Source of the DNA: Nostocales cyanobacterium LEGE 11386
Lineage (GTDB): Bacteria; Cyanobacteriota; Cyanobacteriia; Cyanobacteriales; Nostocaceae
Assembly (NCBI GenBank): GCA_015207155.1
Contig: JADEXK010000027.1
Span: 1-64,000 of the forward strand
Length of the DNA: 64,000 bases
Direction of reading: 5' to 3'
Shown here: one piece after another, positions 27,659 through 35,550 of the stretch
How positions within the stretch are numbered: position 1 is the stretch's first letter
Layout of the letters: every line of letters begins with the position of its first letter
Made by a program: the position numbers and the translations under genes
Notes under the pieces: model-generated
What the model was told of the DNA's origin: nothing
What the model saw: only the letters and a program-made list of their open reading frames with translations
Databases searched by the model: none

Positions 27659-29656
27659 ATGGCTTCAATATCCATCATTAATGATGCAGTAAATTTTTCC
27701 GGTAATAGTCGTTCTAGCCTCAAAAAAAGAACGTTGCTGTTTCGCTATCTAGCAGAAATCAATTTAATTTTTGGTGCTTGGTATTTGCATTGGCGGATTA
27801 CCAATTCCATTAATTTTGATGCACTGTGGCTTTCAATTCCCTTATTATTAGCAGAAATTTACAGCTACTTTGGTGGAGTCATGTTTGTCATTGGACTGTG
27901 GCGACCTTTAGTCAGACAAATTAAATCTCTTGACAAATTAACACCACTCATACCAACTTCTGATTGGCCGACTGTAGATGTATTTGTTACCTGCTACAAC
28001 GAGCCACCAGAAATTGTGGAAGCAACTGCTAGAGCAGCTTTAGCAATGGATTACCCCACAACCAAGCTACGCGTTTATGTACTGGATGATGGTAATTCGC
28101 AGCAGATGCGAACTATGTCAGAAAAATTATGTATTGCAGATTTACAATCACCATTATTACAACAAGAAGCTAATCGAATTGATGCTGAACGTTATGCTTT
28201 GGTGGAGCGGCTTGAGCAATTAGATAGTTTGCAACCAGATTTAGCTGCTGCTGAAGAATGGTTACAAAACTGTGATTCAGCAGATAATCTGACAAAACTT
28301 TTAAATAGCCTGAGACAATTTGTTTTATGGTTGGATATTCCTCATAAAAGTAGTAGTCATTCATCTCAAAATACTCTACAAGAACGCCTAACGACAGAGC
28401 GCCGCTTATTAGAATCAGCTATTTATCAAAAAGAATTAGAACTAGTTGAACTCGCTCGCTTGCGTTATATTGCTCGACCCAAACAACCAGGAATCCCACA
28501 TCACGCCAAAGCGGGTAATCTCAATTACGCCATTTTTTCTGGCGAAACTGTAGGAGATTTTATTCTCACATTAGATGCAGACCATATTCCCAAACCGCAA
28601 TTTCTCAAACGAGTTTTGCCATATTTCTATACTTACAATTTATTTACAGGAAAGTACGAATCCAACCAAATTGCCTTTGTCCAAACACCCCAAGATTTTT
28701 ATAATATTCCCTCCGGTGACCCTTTTGGTCATCGAGCCAGTTTATTTTATGGGCCATTGCAACAAGGTAAAGATGGGATGAATGCAGCTTTCTACACAGG
28801 TACAAATGCTGTCTTGAGAAGAAATGCATTAATTAGTGTAGGACTACAATATTTTGCCGATGAGTATGCTAAAGATGAAAAGCGGTTAGATGAATTTGAA
28901 TTAATTGGCGGTGTTTCCAGCAACAGTATTACTGAAGATATGAATACAGCAATGCGCTTACATAGTGCTGGCTGGAAATCTGTTTATCATCATGAATTGT
29001 TAGCGGAAGGATTAGCACCTGATGATTTGAGTTCCACATTAAAACAGAGATTACGTTGGGCCCAAGGGACTATCCAAGTCTTAGTAAGAGAAAATCCCTT
29101 GACAAAAGTAGGACTTAGTTTTTGGCAAAGGTTGCAATATTTTAAAACCATGTATAGCTATTTTTCGGGTTTTGCGACTTTTGTATTTATCTTGTGTCCC
29201 ATTATTTATTTTTTCACAGGAGTTATCCCAGTGAAAACATTTGGCCCTGATTTTGCTTTACACTTCTTCCCAGCTTTTGTGATTAATCGCCTCACCTTTC
29301 TAGCTGCTAGTTGGGGTATTTCAGCTAGGGAAATATGGCGGTCAGAACAATATGCGATCGCCTTATTTCCTTTGTTAATGCAAGCAGTATGGAGTGTATT
29401 CACTGGACAACCAATTAAATTCCAAGTTACACCCAAGCAGCGCCAATCAGGAATTTATCTCCGGCTGATTTGGCCACAATTAGTCATCTTTTCTCTAACT
29501 ATTTTGGGAATATTATGGAGCCTTTATCGTTTTGCTAGAGGTACTTTAAATACTCCTGGGGTTTATCTGCTGAATGGTGCTTGGGCTATCTACAACTTAT
29601 CGTTAATTTGGGCAATTATTCATGCTTCGATTTGGCAACCTAAGAATAATTCGTAA
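27659..29656 (+). CDS. Cellulose-synthase-like GT2 membrane glycosyltransferase with a coiled-coil insert
   Basis: A 665-residue processive glycan synthase. Two N-terminal membrane helices (about 30-80) precede the GT-A domain with VFVTCYNEP, DDG at 143-145, HAKAGNLN at 282-289, the metal-binding DAD of LTLDADHIP near 306-308, TED at 425-427 and QRLRW at 463-467. Four or more C-terminal helices follow. These are the BcsA-type signatures for polymerising NDP-sugars and moving the chain across the membrane. Residues about 155-268 form an unusual helical, coiled-coil-like insert between DDG and HAKAGN. No PilZ domain is evident, so c-di-GMP control as in BcsA is not indicated. Confidence 0.88.
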   Translation: MASISIINDAVNFSGNSRSSLKKRTLLFRYLAEINLIFGAWYLHWRITNSINFDALWLSIPLLLAEIYSYFGGVMFVIGLWRPLVRQIKSLDKLTPLIPTSDWPTVDVFVTCYNEPPEIVEATARAALAMDYPTTKLRVYVLDDGNSQQMRTMSEKLCIADLQSPLLQQEANRIDAERYALVERLEQLDSLQPDLAAAEEWLQNCDSADNLTKLLNSLRQFVLWLDIPHKSSSHSSQNTLQERLTTERRLLESAIYQKELELVELARLRYIARPKQPGIPHHAKAGNLNYAIFSGETVGDFILTLDADHIPKPQFLKRVLPYFYTYNLFTGKYESNQIAFVQTPQDFYNIPSGDPFGHRASLFYGPLQQGKDGMNAAFYTGTNAVLRRNALISVGLQYFADEYAKDEKRLDEFELIGGVSSNSITEDMNTAMRLHSAGWKSVYHHELLAEGLAPDDLSSTLKQRLRWAQGTIQVLVRENPLTKVGLSFWQRLQYFKTMYSYFSGFATFVFILCPIIYFFTGVIPVKTFGPDFALHFFPAFVINRLTFLAASWGISAREIWRSEQYAIALFPLLMQAVWSVFTGQPIKFQVTPKQRQSGIYLRLIWPQLVIFSLTILGILWSLYRFARGTLNTPGVYLLNGAWAIYNLSLIWAIIHASIWQPKNNS

Positions 29657-29699
29657 GTAGATAGACAAAATTACCTCTTTTATGTCACTTTCCGAGTAT

Positions 29700-29986
29700 T
29701 CTGAGCTTACCTCATTCAAACTCGTAACGATATTGTTGCCTATCACTTTTGTCAAGCGCAAGATGCAGAAGAGATGAAACCAGGGCGGATTTTGCGATCG
29801 CTCATGGTTCAACTTGGAAAAACTTTACCACATTATGGTCTAGCCTTATACCATTAAGCCAGTTCATTTGCAGGCTGAGATTAATATCCAAGTTGACAAA
29901 ATGACAGATAGCGAGATTGCAGAGGTCTACATTGAAAACCTGAAGGACAGCGATTTAGAAAATGAACTAGATATTTCCAATTGCTG
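29700..29986 (+). pseudogene. Relic of a NACHT-type ATPase gene
   Basis: One frame reads RNDIVAYHFCQAQDAEEMKP and GRILRSLMVQLGKTLPHYG, then stops; the adjacent frame continues with IKPVHLQAEINIQVDKM and EIAEVYIENLKDSD. Joined, these resemble the post-Walker segment of cyanobacterial NACHT/WD-repeat ATPases. Both ends are missing and the frame is broken, so this is a decayed fragment. Confidence 0.6.
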
Positions 29987-30214
29987 ATAAGTTTTTTCAG
30001 GAATACCGATATCAGCTTAAATTATCTTTTAAGATTTTCAAAAAATGCTGGATACACAAAAGCGAAAGCTGTCGAACTAGGAATAGGTTTACCATCTAGT
30101 TCTTCCACAAAGACAGTTTTCAATTCTTTATCCCAAATAGCTTTAATTTTGCGACGATTAAAATCTACAACCTTTGTACCAACTTTCTCCAGTTCTTGAT
30201 GAGAAAACTGATGA

Positions 30215-30376
30215 CTAACAGACAATAGTTGCTCCTAAAATTTGATTTGAACCTTTCTTGTGGAGAATTTTCAAAAACCCGTTTTCTTCACCATCTGCGA
30301 TCGCGCGGTCTATACTACTAAAAGAAATCTTGATTGTATTGACATTAATACCCTTTTCTTGAGCCTGCTTGACTAT
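30215..30376 (-). pseudogene. Relic of a mercuric-reductase-like flavoprotein C-terminus
   Basis: The frame reads QAQEKGINVNTIKISFSSID, RAIADGEENGFLKILHKKGS, then NQILGATIVC. This matches the dimerisation-domain segment of pyridine-nucleotide disulphide oxidoreductases of the MerA-like group (DRAI-DGE-GF-K-H-KKG--ILGATIV). The rest of the enzyme is absent. An unrelated 67-codon frame (30022-30225) follows; its origin is unknown. Confidence 0.6.
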
Positions 30377-30379
30377 CGC

Positions 30380-30485
30380 CACTAATAGCGATCGCTTCCA
30401 CCCCAAGTTTAGTGAAATCGTCTAGAAGTCGTTCCAGTTCCGCTAAATAATTGTGGCACATCTGTTTACTAAGACGATTGAGAAT
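30380..30485 (-). pseudogene. Relic of a redoxin/peroxiredoxin-like gene
   Basis: The frame reads LSKQMCHNYLAELERLLDDF followed by TKLGVEAIAISGDSQAGS. It matches the segment after the active-site cysteine of AhpC/TSA-type redoxins (C-x2-YL-EL---L-EF---GVE-IAISGD). It is directly joined to the flavoprotein relic on the left, with a frame change at the junction. Confidence 0.6.
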
Positions 30486-30569
30486 CAGGATTGGATTTAA
30501 TTAAATTCAAAATGCCTTCTGTGCCTTGAAAATTCTCAGCCATGAGTAGTTGGTATCGTCTCGAACTAC

Positions 30570-30690
30570 TTAAACTGAAAAATCTAGAGGACTACGGACA
30601 GCTTTACCACCCCGGTTGAGTACGTGGGTGTAAATCATTGTAGTTTTTACGTCCTTGTGTCCCAATAATTCCTGTACCGTAAGGTTAAGT
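30570..30690 (-). pseudogene. C-terminal remnant of an integron-type tyrosine recombinase (IntI)
   Basis: The last 36 or so codons survive: [20 protein letters not shown] then [16 protein letters not shown] and a stop. This includes the LLGH box and the catalytic tyrosine in MIYTHV, and the V-x-SP-D tail typical of integron integrases. An in-frame stop lies just upstream, and the N-terminal 90 percent of the gene is missing. Its orientation, pointing away from the cassette at 30791, is that of a normal integron. Confidence 0.75.
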
Positions 30691-30724
30691 TAGTTTAAGC
30701 TTGTTGGGAGAGCAGCGTTGCAAA

Positions 30725-30731
30725 GTTAGAT
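30725..30731 (+). other. attI-like cassette junction
   Basis: GCAAAGTTAGATGC contains GTTAGAT, a match to the GTTRRRY core at which integron cassettes join attI. The wider text resembles the ACAAAGTTAGGC end of the class 1 attI site. It sits between the IntI remnant and the GNAT cassette, just where an attI would be. Confidence 0.5.
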
Positions 30732-30790
30732 GCTATCGTACTGGTTCTAGAATGAGGCTGAATTTTTGCTGGATAAGAGAGTAAATCGCG

Positions 30791-31216
30791 ATGAAGCAAC
30801 CAAGAATTGAGATAGCGGCAGAACCACAACCCGATGAAATTGAATTTGTCACTCAGCAGATTATGAAATTCAATAGCAGCCGCACTGGTGAAGATAATTA
30901 CAAACCTTTAGTGATCTTTTTGCGAGATTCGGATAATCATGTAGTGGGTGGGTTGATTGGGGAAACTTATTGGCAGTGGTTGTATGTTGATGTGTTGTGG
31001 GTGCATGAATCGTTTCGTGGAGAAGGTTACGGGGATGCTCTTCTAGTTGCTGCGGAACAGGAAGCTGTGAAGCGGGGTTGTCAATACGCATATTTAGATA
31101 CGTTTAGTTTTCAAGCTCCAGAGTTTTACCAAAAACGTGGATATGCTGTTTTCGGAGAGTTACCAAACTTTCCCCAGGGTTATAGGCGCTATTTTTTGAA
31201 GAAGGAATTACATTAA
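30791..31216 (+). CDS. GNAT-family N-acetyltransferase, probably an integron cassette gene
   Basis: A 141-residue acetyltransferase. The acetyl-CoA-binding motif A is VLWVHESFRGEGYGDALLVAAEQEA (about residues 73-97, R/Q-x-x-G-x-G/A type), and the C-terminal YLDTFSFQAPEFYQKRGYAV is typical of GNAT enzymes. The substrate cannot be told. The gene is intact, is preceded by an attI-like junction at 30725 and followed 14 bases after its stop by an attC-like site, so it has the layout of one integron cassette. Confidence 0.85.
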   Translation: MKQPRIEIAAEPQPDEIEFVTQQIMKFNSSRTGEDNYKPLVIFLRDSDNHVVGGLIGETYWQWLYVDVLWVHESFRGEGYGDALLVAAEQEAVKRGCQYAYLDTFSFQAPEFYQKRGYAVFGELPNFPQGYRRYFLKKELH

Positions 31217-31230
31217 TTGCTGTATCCGCC

Positions 31231-31316
31231 GCATAACACTTCACGGCAGCGGACGGACGAAAGCCGCTGGTGCTGGGTTCGAGTTCATCTACCGCCGCTG
31301 CACTTCCCCGTTGGGC
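31231..31316 (+). other. attC-like recombination site
   Basis: An 86-base element starting GCATAAC and ending GTTGGGC (consensus GTTRRRY). The internal arms GCAGCGG-ACGG at 31247 and CCG-CCGCTGC at 31292 are complementary apart from unpaired bases, as in folded attC sites, and a central variable loop separates them. It follows the acetyltransferase stop in cassette orientation. The left simple site deviates from RYYYAAC at two positions. Confidence 0.6.
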
Positions 31317-31475
31317 TGCTTCATCTCTCGGTGAGGGCGGTACAGCAAGATTATCTGCTGGTGTCAGAGATTAAACTTGCCGTAAGGTTACCTATATGAC
31401 TTTGCTTTGAGGGTTTTGGTAGGGCGATCGCACAAATCATAATTACGGCATAAAATCAAGACATGGTTTCATGCA

Positions 31476-31679
31476 ATGGATATGCTAAAAACGCTTTGGG
31501 CTACGGTTCGACAGGGGAAAATTGAGCTACTGGAGTCGGCAGAATTACCAGAAGGAGTAAGGGTGCTGGTAACAGTTTTACCTGACAACGAGGCTGAGTT
31601 TTGGCTGCAAGCAAGCCAAATGTCGCTTGATGCAGTTTGGGACAATGCTGAAGATGATGTGTATGCTCAGCTACTCTAA
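31476..31679 (+). CDS. Antitoxin of a PemK/MazF-type pair
   Basis: A 67-residue protein: an N-terminal strand-rich segment LWATVRQGKIELLESAELPE with GVRVLVTVLPD, as in small AbrB/DUF104-like antitoxins, and a C-terminal tail FWLQASQMSLDAVWDN ending DDVYAQLL that would bind the toxin. It overlaps the start of the toxin gene by 17 bases, the classic antitoxin-first arrangement. The possible in-frame second start at 31482 would shorten it by two residues. Confidence 0.7.
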   Translation: MDMLKTLWATVRQGKIELLESAELPEGVRVLVTVLPDNEAEFWLQASQMSLDAVWDNAEDDVYAQLL

Positions 31680-31996
31680 GCATGATGTCATATTGGTGCG
31701 GTATCCCTTCTCAGATTTGTCAAGTTCAAAGGTCAGACCTGCCGTTGTTGTTAGCACATCGCACCCATCTCAAGACATTTTCATTACCCCTCTGACAGGT
31801 AAAACAGGTTCATTACTCGAAGGGGAGTTTGTGTTATCTGAGTGGGCAGCATCCGGATTAAACGTAGCTACCGCAGTCAAAAGGGGTGTATATACGGTGC
31901 ATGAGAGCTTGGTGATAAAAGTAAGTGATTGGTCAGTTAATGAATACTGATGCCAAGCAACTTGAGCAATCTTTGCGCGGTTGGTTAGGGTTGTAA
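31663..31996 (+). pseudogene. PemK/MazF-type toxin gene with a C-terminal frameshift
   Basis: The start MLSYSKHDVILVRYPFSDLS with RPAVVV, DIFITPLTGK and VKRGVYTVHESLVIK is a clear PemK/MazF endoribonuclease fold. After VIKV the frame runs into SDWSVNEY and a stop at 31950. One base out of frame the expected ending continues: VIGQLMNTDAKQLEQSLRGW then LGL and a stop at 31996. A single extra base near 31922-31925 explains it. The catalytic core is complete, so a shortened toxin lacking about 20 residues could still be made. Confidence 0.7.
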
Positions 31997-32013
31997 TCCG
32001 AGCTATATCACAA

Positions 32014-32154
32014 CTATGAGCCGCAAAAGCATCGCAACAAATATAGTTTGGGGAAATCTTCTAATATTTCAGTTACGCTAACGTTTTCAGCTAACATTTC
32101 TAAAATATCGGTGACTCGAATTCGCAAATTTTGACAAATGCGATACGCTTTCAT
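32014..32154 (-). pseudogene. Fragment of a DUF433-type antitoxin
   Basis: A 46-codon frame containing LRIRVTDILEMLAENVSVTE and ILEDFP, the conserved middle of DUF433 antitoxins. The usual N-terminal segment (G-P-IRGLR) and the C-terminal half are absent. Probably another decayed toxin-antitoxin piece. Confidence 0.6.
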
Positions 32155-32370
32155 GCGTTAAACTTTGCCGATCGCAGTTAGTTATAAGTTTTTCTACAAA
32201 TCAAATATCTACATCGAGCATCCAATCCGATCGCATAACACCAGTCGTCATCTAAATATAGATGACACTAAAGAGGAAATATCTGTTGGTTTAGTTGTGG
32301 AGAGAGGTGATGGCACAAAATTTATCCTTAACTTGCGACTGTATCAGTTTAGACCTGGTTTTGAAATAGC

Positions 32371-32976
32371 ATGGAGCCTAAACTACCCCAGTCAAAATCG
32401 AAAGAGCTTTCCGAGGTGACGGATGAAGCTTTGTTTGTGGCGCTCAAAAATGGCGACTCTGCGGTATTAAGCATTTTGTTTAATCGTCATGGTCGTTTAG
32501 TTTATGGATTGGCTTTGAAAATTTTGGCTGACTCCCAAGAAGCCGAAGACTTAACCCAGGAAATTTTTCTCACACTGTGGCGCAAAGCATCTAGTAATCC
32601 TGATTGTCGCTTTTTTGTGCGCTATTTGGTGACAGTCACGCGATCGCGGGCGATTGATAAGCTACGCGCACGGACTAGACAACTCAAACTTGTGGAACGA
32701 TGGGGACAAACGATGACAAATGAAGCAACATCAGAGCCAACACCTGTTGAACAGGCGAGTTTTGTAGAGCGAGCGGCGCGAATTTACCATGCTTTAGCAC
32801 AACTACCCGAAAAACAACGCCAAGTAATTGAACTGGCTTATCACCAAGGATTAAGTCAGTCAGAAATTGCTCAACAAATCAATATCCCTTTAGGCACAGT
32901 CAAAACCTCTACCCGTCAAGGATTACTCAAACTTAAACGCATCTTATTAGATTCTGACTTATCAATCTATGAATAA
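32371..32976 (+). CDS. ECF-type RNA polymerase sigma factor
   Basis: A 201-residue sigma-70 family protein. Region 2 reads LFNRHGRLVYGLALKILADS with EAEDLTQEIFLTLWR (about 28-68), including the -10-recognition helix ARTRQLK downstream. Region 4 has LPEKQRQVIELAYHQGLSQS and EIAQQINIPLGTVKTSTRQG (about 145-195). It overlaps the next gene by 8 bases, and that gene encodes a membrane anti-sigma factor, so the two form a sense-and-release pair. The regulon cannot be deduced here. Confidence 0.9.
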   Translation: MEPKLPQSKSKELSEVTDEALFVALKNGDSAVLSILFNRHGRLVYGLALKILADSQEAEDLTQEIFLTLWRKASSNPDCRFFVRYLVTVTRSRAIDKLRARTRQLKLVERWGQTMTNEATSEPTPVEQASFVERAARIYHALAQLPEKQRQVIELAYHQGLSQSEIAQQINIPLGTVKTSTRQGLLKLKRILLDSDLSIYE

Positions 32977-33751
32977 ATCTTTTGATCCCGAACACATCAC
33001 AAACTTGGCTGCGGGGTTTGTCGTCGATGATCTCACCCCTGAAGAAGCTCAAGAGTTTCAGTTGTTACTTGATGAACATCCAGAATTGATTGCTGAAATT
33101 GATGATTTGCAAGAAGTTCTGCGACAAGTGCTAGATGGCTTTACTGAAGTGGAAGCACCAGCCTATTTACTACCCAAAATTTTAGAACAAGCTGAAAACT
33201 CGACTACACAGGCTACTGTAGTTAAGCGATCGCCACTGCGATGGAGAAGAATAGCTGGTAGTATTGCTGCACTCTTTGTGGTACTTTTGGGGGTAGATTA
33301 CTATCGGCTGCGTCAAAATTTGAATATTGTTACAGCAGAAAAGCAGCGTTTACGCCAGGATTTTGCCCAAGCCCAAGCGGTTAAAAGCCTACTCCAGAAT
33401 TCCCAAACACGATTGTTTACCTTTCAATCAGTCAGCTCTACCAATAACAGTTCCGGAAGTATAGTAATCAATCCTGAACAACAAAAGGCGGTCATGGTGT
33501 TCCAAAATCTTCCCGCCCCACCTCCTGGTTATGTTTACTTCTTATGGACAATAGTGAAGAATGAGAAGTTACCCTGCGGTGAAGTCAAGCCCTATTCTTG
33601 GGGAACTGCTGCCTTTGAATTACCATTCACTACTCAAATGTACCAAGAATTTTCTCACCCACAATTTTCCGGGTTAATTGTCACACTGGAGACAGATGCA
33701 AACGTCTCTCGTCCCACTGGAACTGTAGTTATGCAAAGTTCGCAGATTTAA
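32969..33751 (+). CDS. Anti-sigma factor, RskA type
   Basis: A 260-residue membrane protein. The cytosolic N-terminus carries the anti-sigma motif NLAAGFVVDDLTPEEAQEF (about 10-28) without the zinc-binding HxxxCxxC. A single transmembrane helix IAGSIAALFVVLLGV lies at about 95-110, then a coiled segment, and an outer RskA C-terminal domain with VMVFQNLPAPPPGYVYFLW and GLIVTLETD. It binds the ECF sigma factor encoded by the overlapping upstream gene and would release it on an envelope signal. Confidence 0.87.
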   Translation: MNKSFDPEHITNLAAGFVVDDLTPEEAQEFQLLLDEHPELIAEIDDLQEVLRQVLDGFTEVEAPAYLLPKILEQAENSTTQATVVKRSPLRWRRIAGSIAALFVVLLGVDYYRLRQNLNIVTAEKQRLRQDFAQAQAVKSLLQNSQTRLFTFQSVSSTNNSSGSIVINPEQQKAVMVFQNLPAPPPGYVYFLWTIVKNEKLPCGEVKPYSWGTAAFELPFTTQMYQEFSHPQFSGLIVTLETDANVSRPTGTVVMQSSQI

Positions 33752-33794
33752 ACAAATCACACAACTGATGATGTGAGAGAATGAAACTTGACAA

Positions 33795-34700
33795 TCATGT
33801 GCTGCTGAACAAAACATCTAATAGACTCACAGCCAATTCTGCATTGCGGATGGCTACTTCAGCTAAAACCAGTATTCCCACCAAAATAAATAATATGCCC
33901 ATACCACGCTCTAAAAGTTTTTGTGGCATTCGGCTGGCGACAACAGAACCGATTTGAGCGCCAATAATTACACCAGGCGCAGTAAAAATTACTAAACTCA
34001 GAACCGTGTTGAGTGCGTCACCTCCTTGTTGAATAAACTGAATCGCGTGACCGATAGAAGCAATTAAAGCTGTAATGGCGACAATAAAAACGCTAGTAGC
34101 AACGGCTATTTTACTAGGCACATGACAACGCTGTAGGAGAAAATAGCCGTTGAGTTCACCTAAACCAGTAGAAACCATCCCTAAAAATAGCCCACCAATT
34201 CCAATCAACAGTCTTCCTTCTGTGCGATTATCGATGGTGTAACAAATGGTTTCACCAGCATTGGTGGTGATGCAGGTTTGAGCAGCTTTTTGATGGTGTG
34301 CTTCAATATCTTGGTCTAAAAGTTTGACTGTTGCTGATTCAGGCGAGCGCAAAAAACTACTAGCGATCGCAAACAATCCTACACATAAAATTCCCTTGAG
34401 GACATCCGGGGGGATTCGCCCGCCTAACCAAGTTCCTAATAATGCTGCGGGAATACTGACTATGAGCAACATCCGCCCTAATTTATAATCAATTAAACCT
34501 CTGCGAATATAAGCATAAAGTCCACTAGTAAAGCCAAATACTTCTGTCATCAACCCTGTACCAATGGCTACCTCTGTGGGTACACCTAAGCCGATAATAA
34601 ATAGAGGGGTAAAAAACGTTGCACCTTCCACACCAGATGCGAGAGCAATAGTAGCAATCGCAATGGAAATAGGAAACATAAACCAGTATTCAAAACTCAT
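33795..34700 (-). CDS. TauE/SafE-family membrane permease
   Basis: A 301-residue protein with about eight membrane helices in two related halves, each with a glycine-rich motif: PLFIIGLGVPTEVAIGTGL and GLFLGMVSTGLGELNGYFLL. The central loop around 120-155 is polar and cytoplasmic or periplasmic. The family exports or imports sulphur-containing anions such as sulphite, sulphoacetate and thiosulphate; the substrate here is unknown. It is the last gene of a minus-strand run of ArsR, PstS, PstC, PstA and PstB, 47 bases after pstB, which raises the question of an oxyanion role. Confidence 0.82.
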   Translation of the reverse strand: MSFEYWFMFPISIAIATIALASGVEGATFFTPLFIIGLGVPTEVAIGTGLMTEVFGFTSGLYAYIRRGLIDYKLGRMLLIVSIPAALLGTWLGGRIPPDVLKGILCVGLFAIASSFLRSPESATVKLLDQDIEAHHQKAAQTCITTNAGETICYTIDNRTEGRLLIGIGGLFLGMVSTGLGELNGYFLLQRCHVPSKIAVATSVFIVAITALIASIGHAIQFIQQGGDALNTVLSLVIFTAPGVIIGAQIGSVVASRMPQKLLERGMGILFILVGILVLAEVAIRNAELAVSLLDVLFSST

Positions 34701-34746
34701 GATTCATTGCTGGTAGAGAACAAGGTGTCACAATAGAATGTGAAGA

Positions 34747-35550
34747 CTACCCGCGAATACCATTCACATAAGCAGCAGTCAAATCATGCTGCGGTGCAGT
34801 AAAAATCTGCTCGACTGTACCGTACTCGATTAATCTGCCTACTTCTGCTTGTACCCAAAACAGGGCAGCGTAATCACCAATGCGTCTAGCTTGAGCGAGG
34901 TTGTGGGTGACAATTACCACTGTGTAACGTCCGCGCAGACTAACAATTAAATCCTCAACGACTCCGCTAGAAATCGGATCAAGGGCGCTACAGGGTTCAT
35001 CAAATAATAAAACTTCCGGTTGCAAAACTAAAGCACGGGCAATACATAATCGCTGCTTTTGCCCACCAGATAAAGATAAAGCAGAAGTATGCAATCGATC
35101 CTTGACTTCGTTCCACAGTCCGACATCTTGCAGTGTGGTTTCAATCAGCCAATCGAGTTTTTCCCGGTTTTTAATTCCGTGTTCTTGTAGGGGAAATGCC
35201 AGATTCTTCCAAATGGAGAAGGGGAAAGGATTGGGTTTTTGGAAGATTGTACCCACACGCCGACGCAGGGTAATTACATCTATTCTTTCATTGAGAATTT
35301 CTAAAACATCTAAGCGAATGCTTCCCGCCACTTTAGTATGAGGGATTAAATCAGTCAAGCGATTTAGACAACTCAAAAAACTGGTTTTACCACAACCAGA
35401 AGGCCCCACCAGTGCAGTAATCTTCCCGGCGTGAATGGGCATGGTGACATCTGTAAAAGCAGCTTTTTTCCCGTAGTATAAACTCAATCGCTCGGTTTGC
35501 ATTGAGGGCAGAGATAACCGAAAATTTTCTCTGAGTTGAGATTGATTCAT
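34747..35550 (-). CDS. pstB: PstB-type ATPase of the second pst operon
   Basis: A 267-residue ATPase with Walker A GPSGCGKTS, the Pst-type Q-loop TIFQKPNPFPFSIWKN, signature [15 protein letters not shown], Walker [13 protein letters not shown] and VTHNLAQARRI. The ATG at 35550 overlaps the pstA stop as ATGA, the usual sign of translational coupling; a start 24 bases upstream is less likely. It resembles the other PstB (16554-17357) but is clearly diverged. Confidence 0.9.
   Translation of the reverse strand: MNQSQLRENFRLSLPSMQTERLSLYYGKKAAFTDVTMPIHAGKITALVGPSGCGKTSFLSCLNRLTDLIPHTKVAGSIRLDVLEILNERIDVITLRRRVGTIFQKPNPFPFSIWKNLAFPLQEHGIKNREKLDWLIETTLQDVGLWNEVKDRLHTSALSLSGGQKQRLCIARALVLQPEVLLFDEPCSALDPISSGVVEDLIVSLRGRYTVVIVTHNLAQARRIGDYAALFWVQAEVGRLIEYGTVEQIFTAPQHDLTAAYVNGIRG

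Noticed and set aside
30022..30225. A 67-codon minus-strand frame in the relic region
   Set aside because: Its text (WDKELKTVFVEELDGKPIPS) looks somewhat protein-like, but no family, start context or conservation can be argued; kept only as a remark under the flavoprotein relic.
32165..32419. An 84-codon frame ahead of the ECF sigma gene
   Set aside because: No recognisable family, and it overlaps the start of the sigma factor in another frame. It may include relic text, but nothing could be supported.
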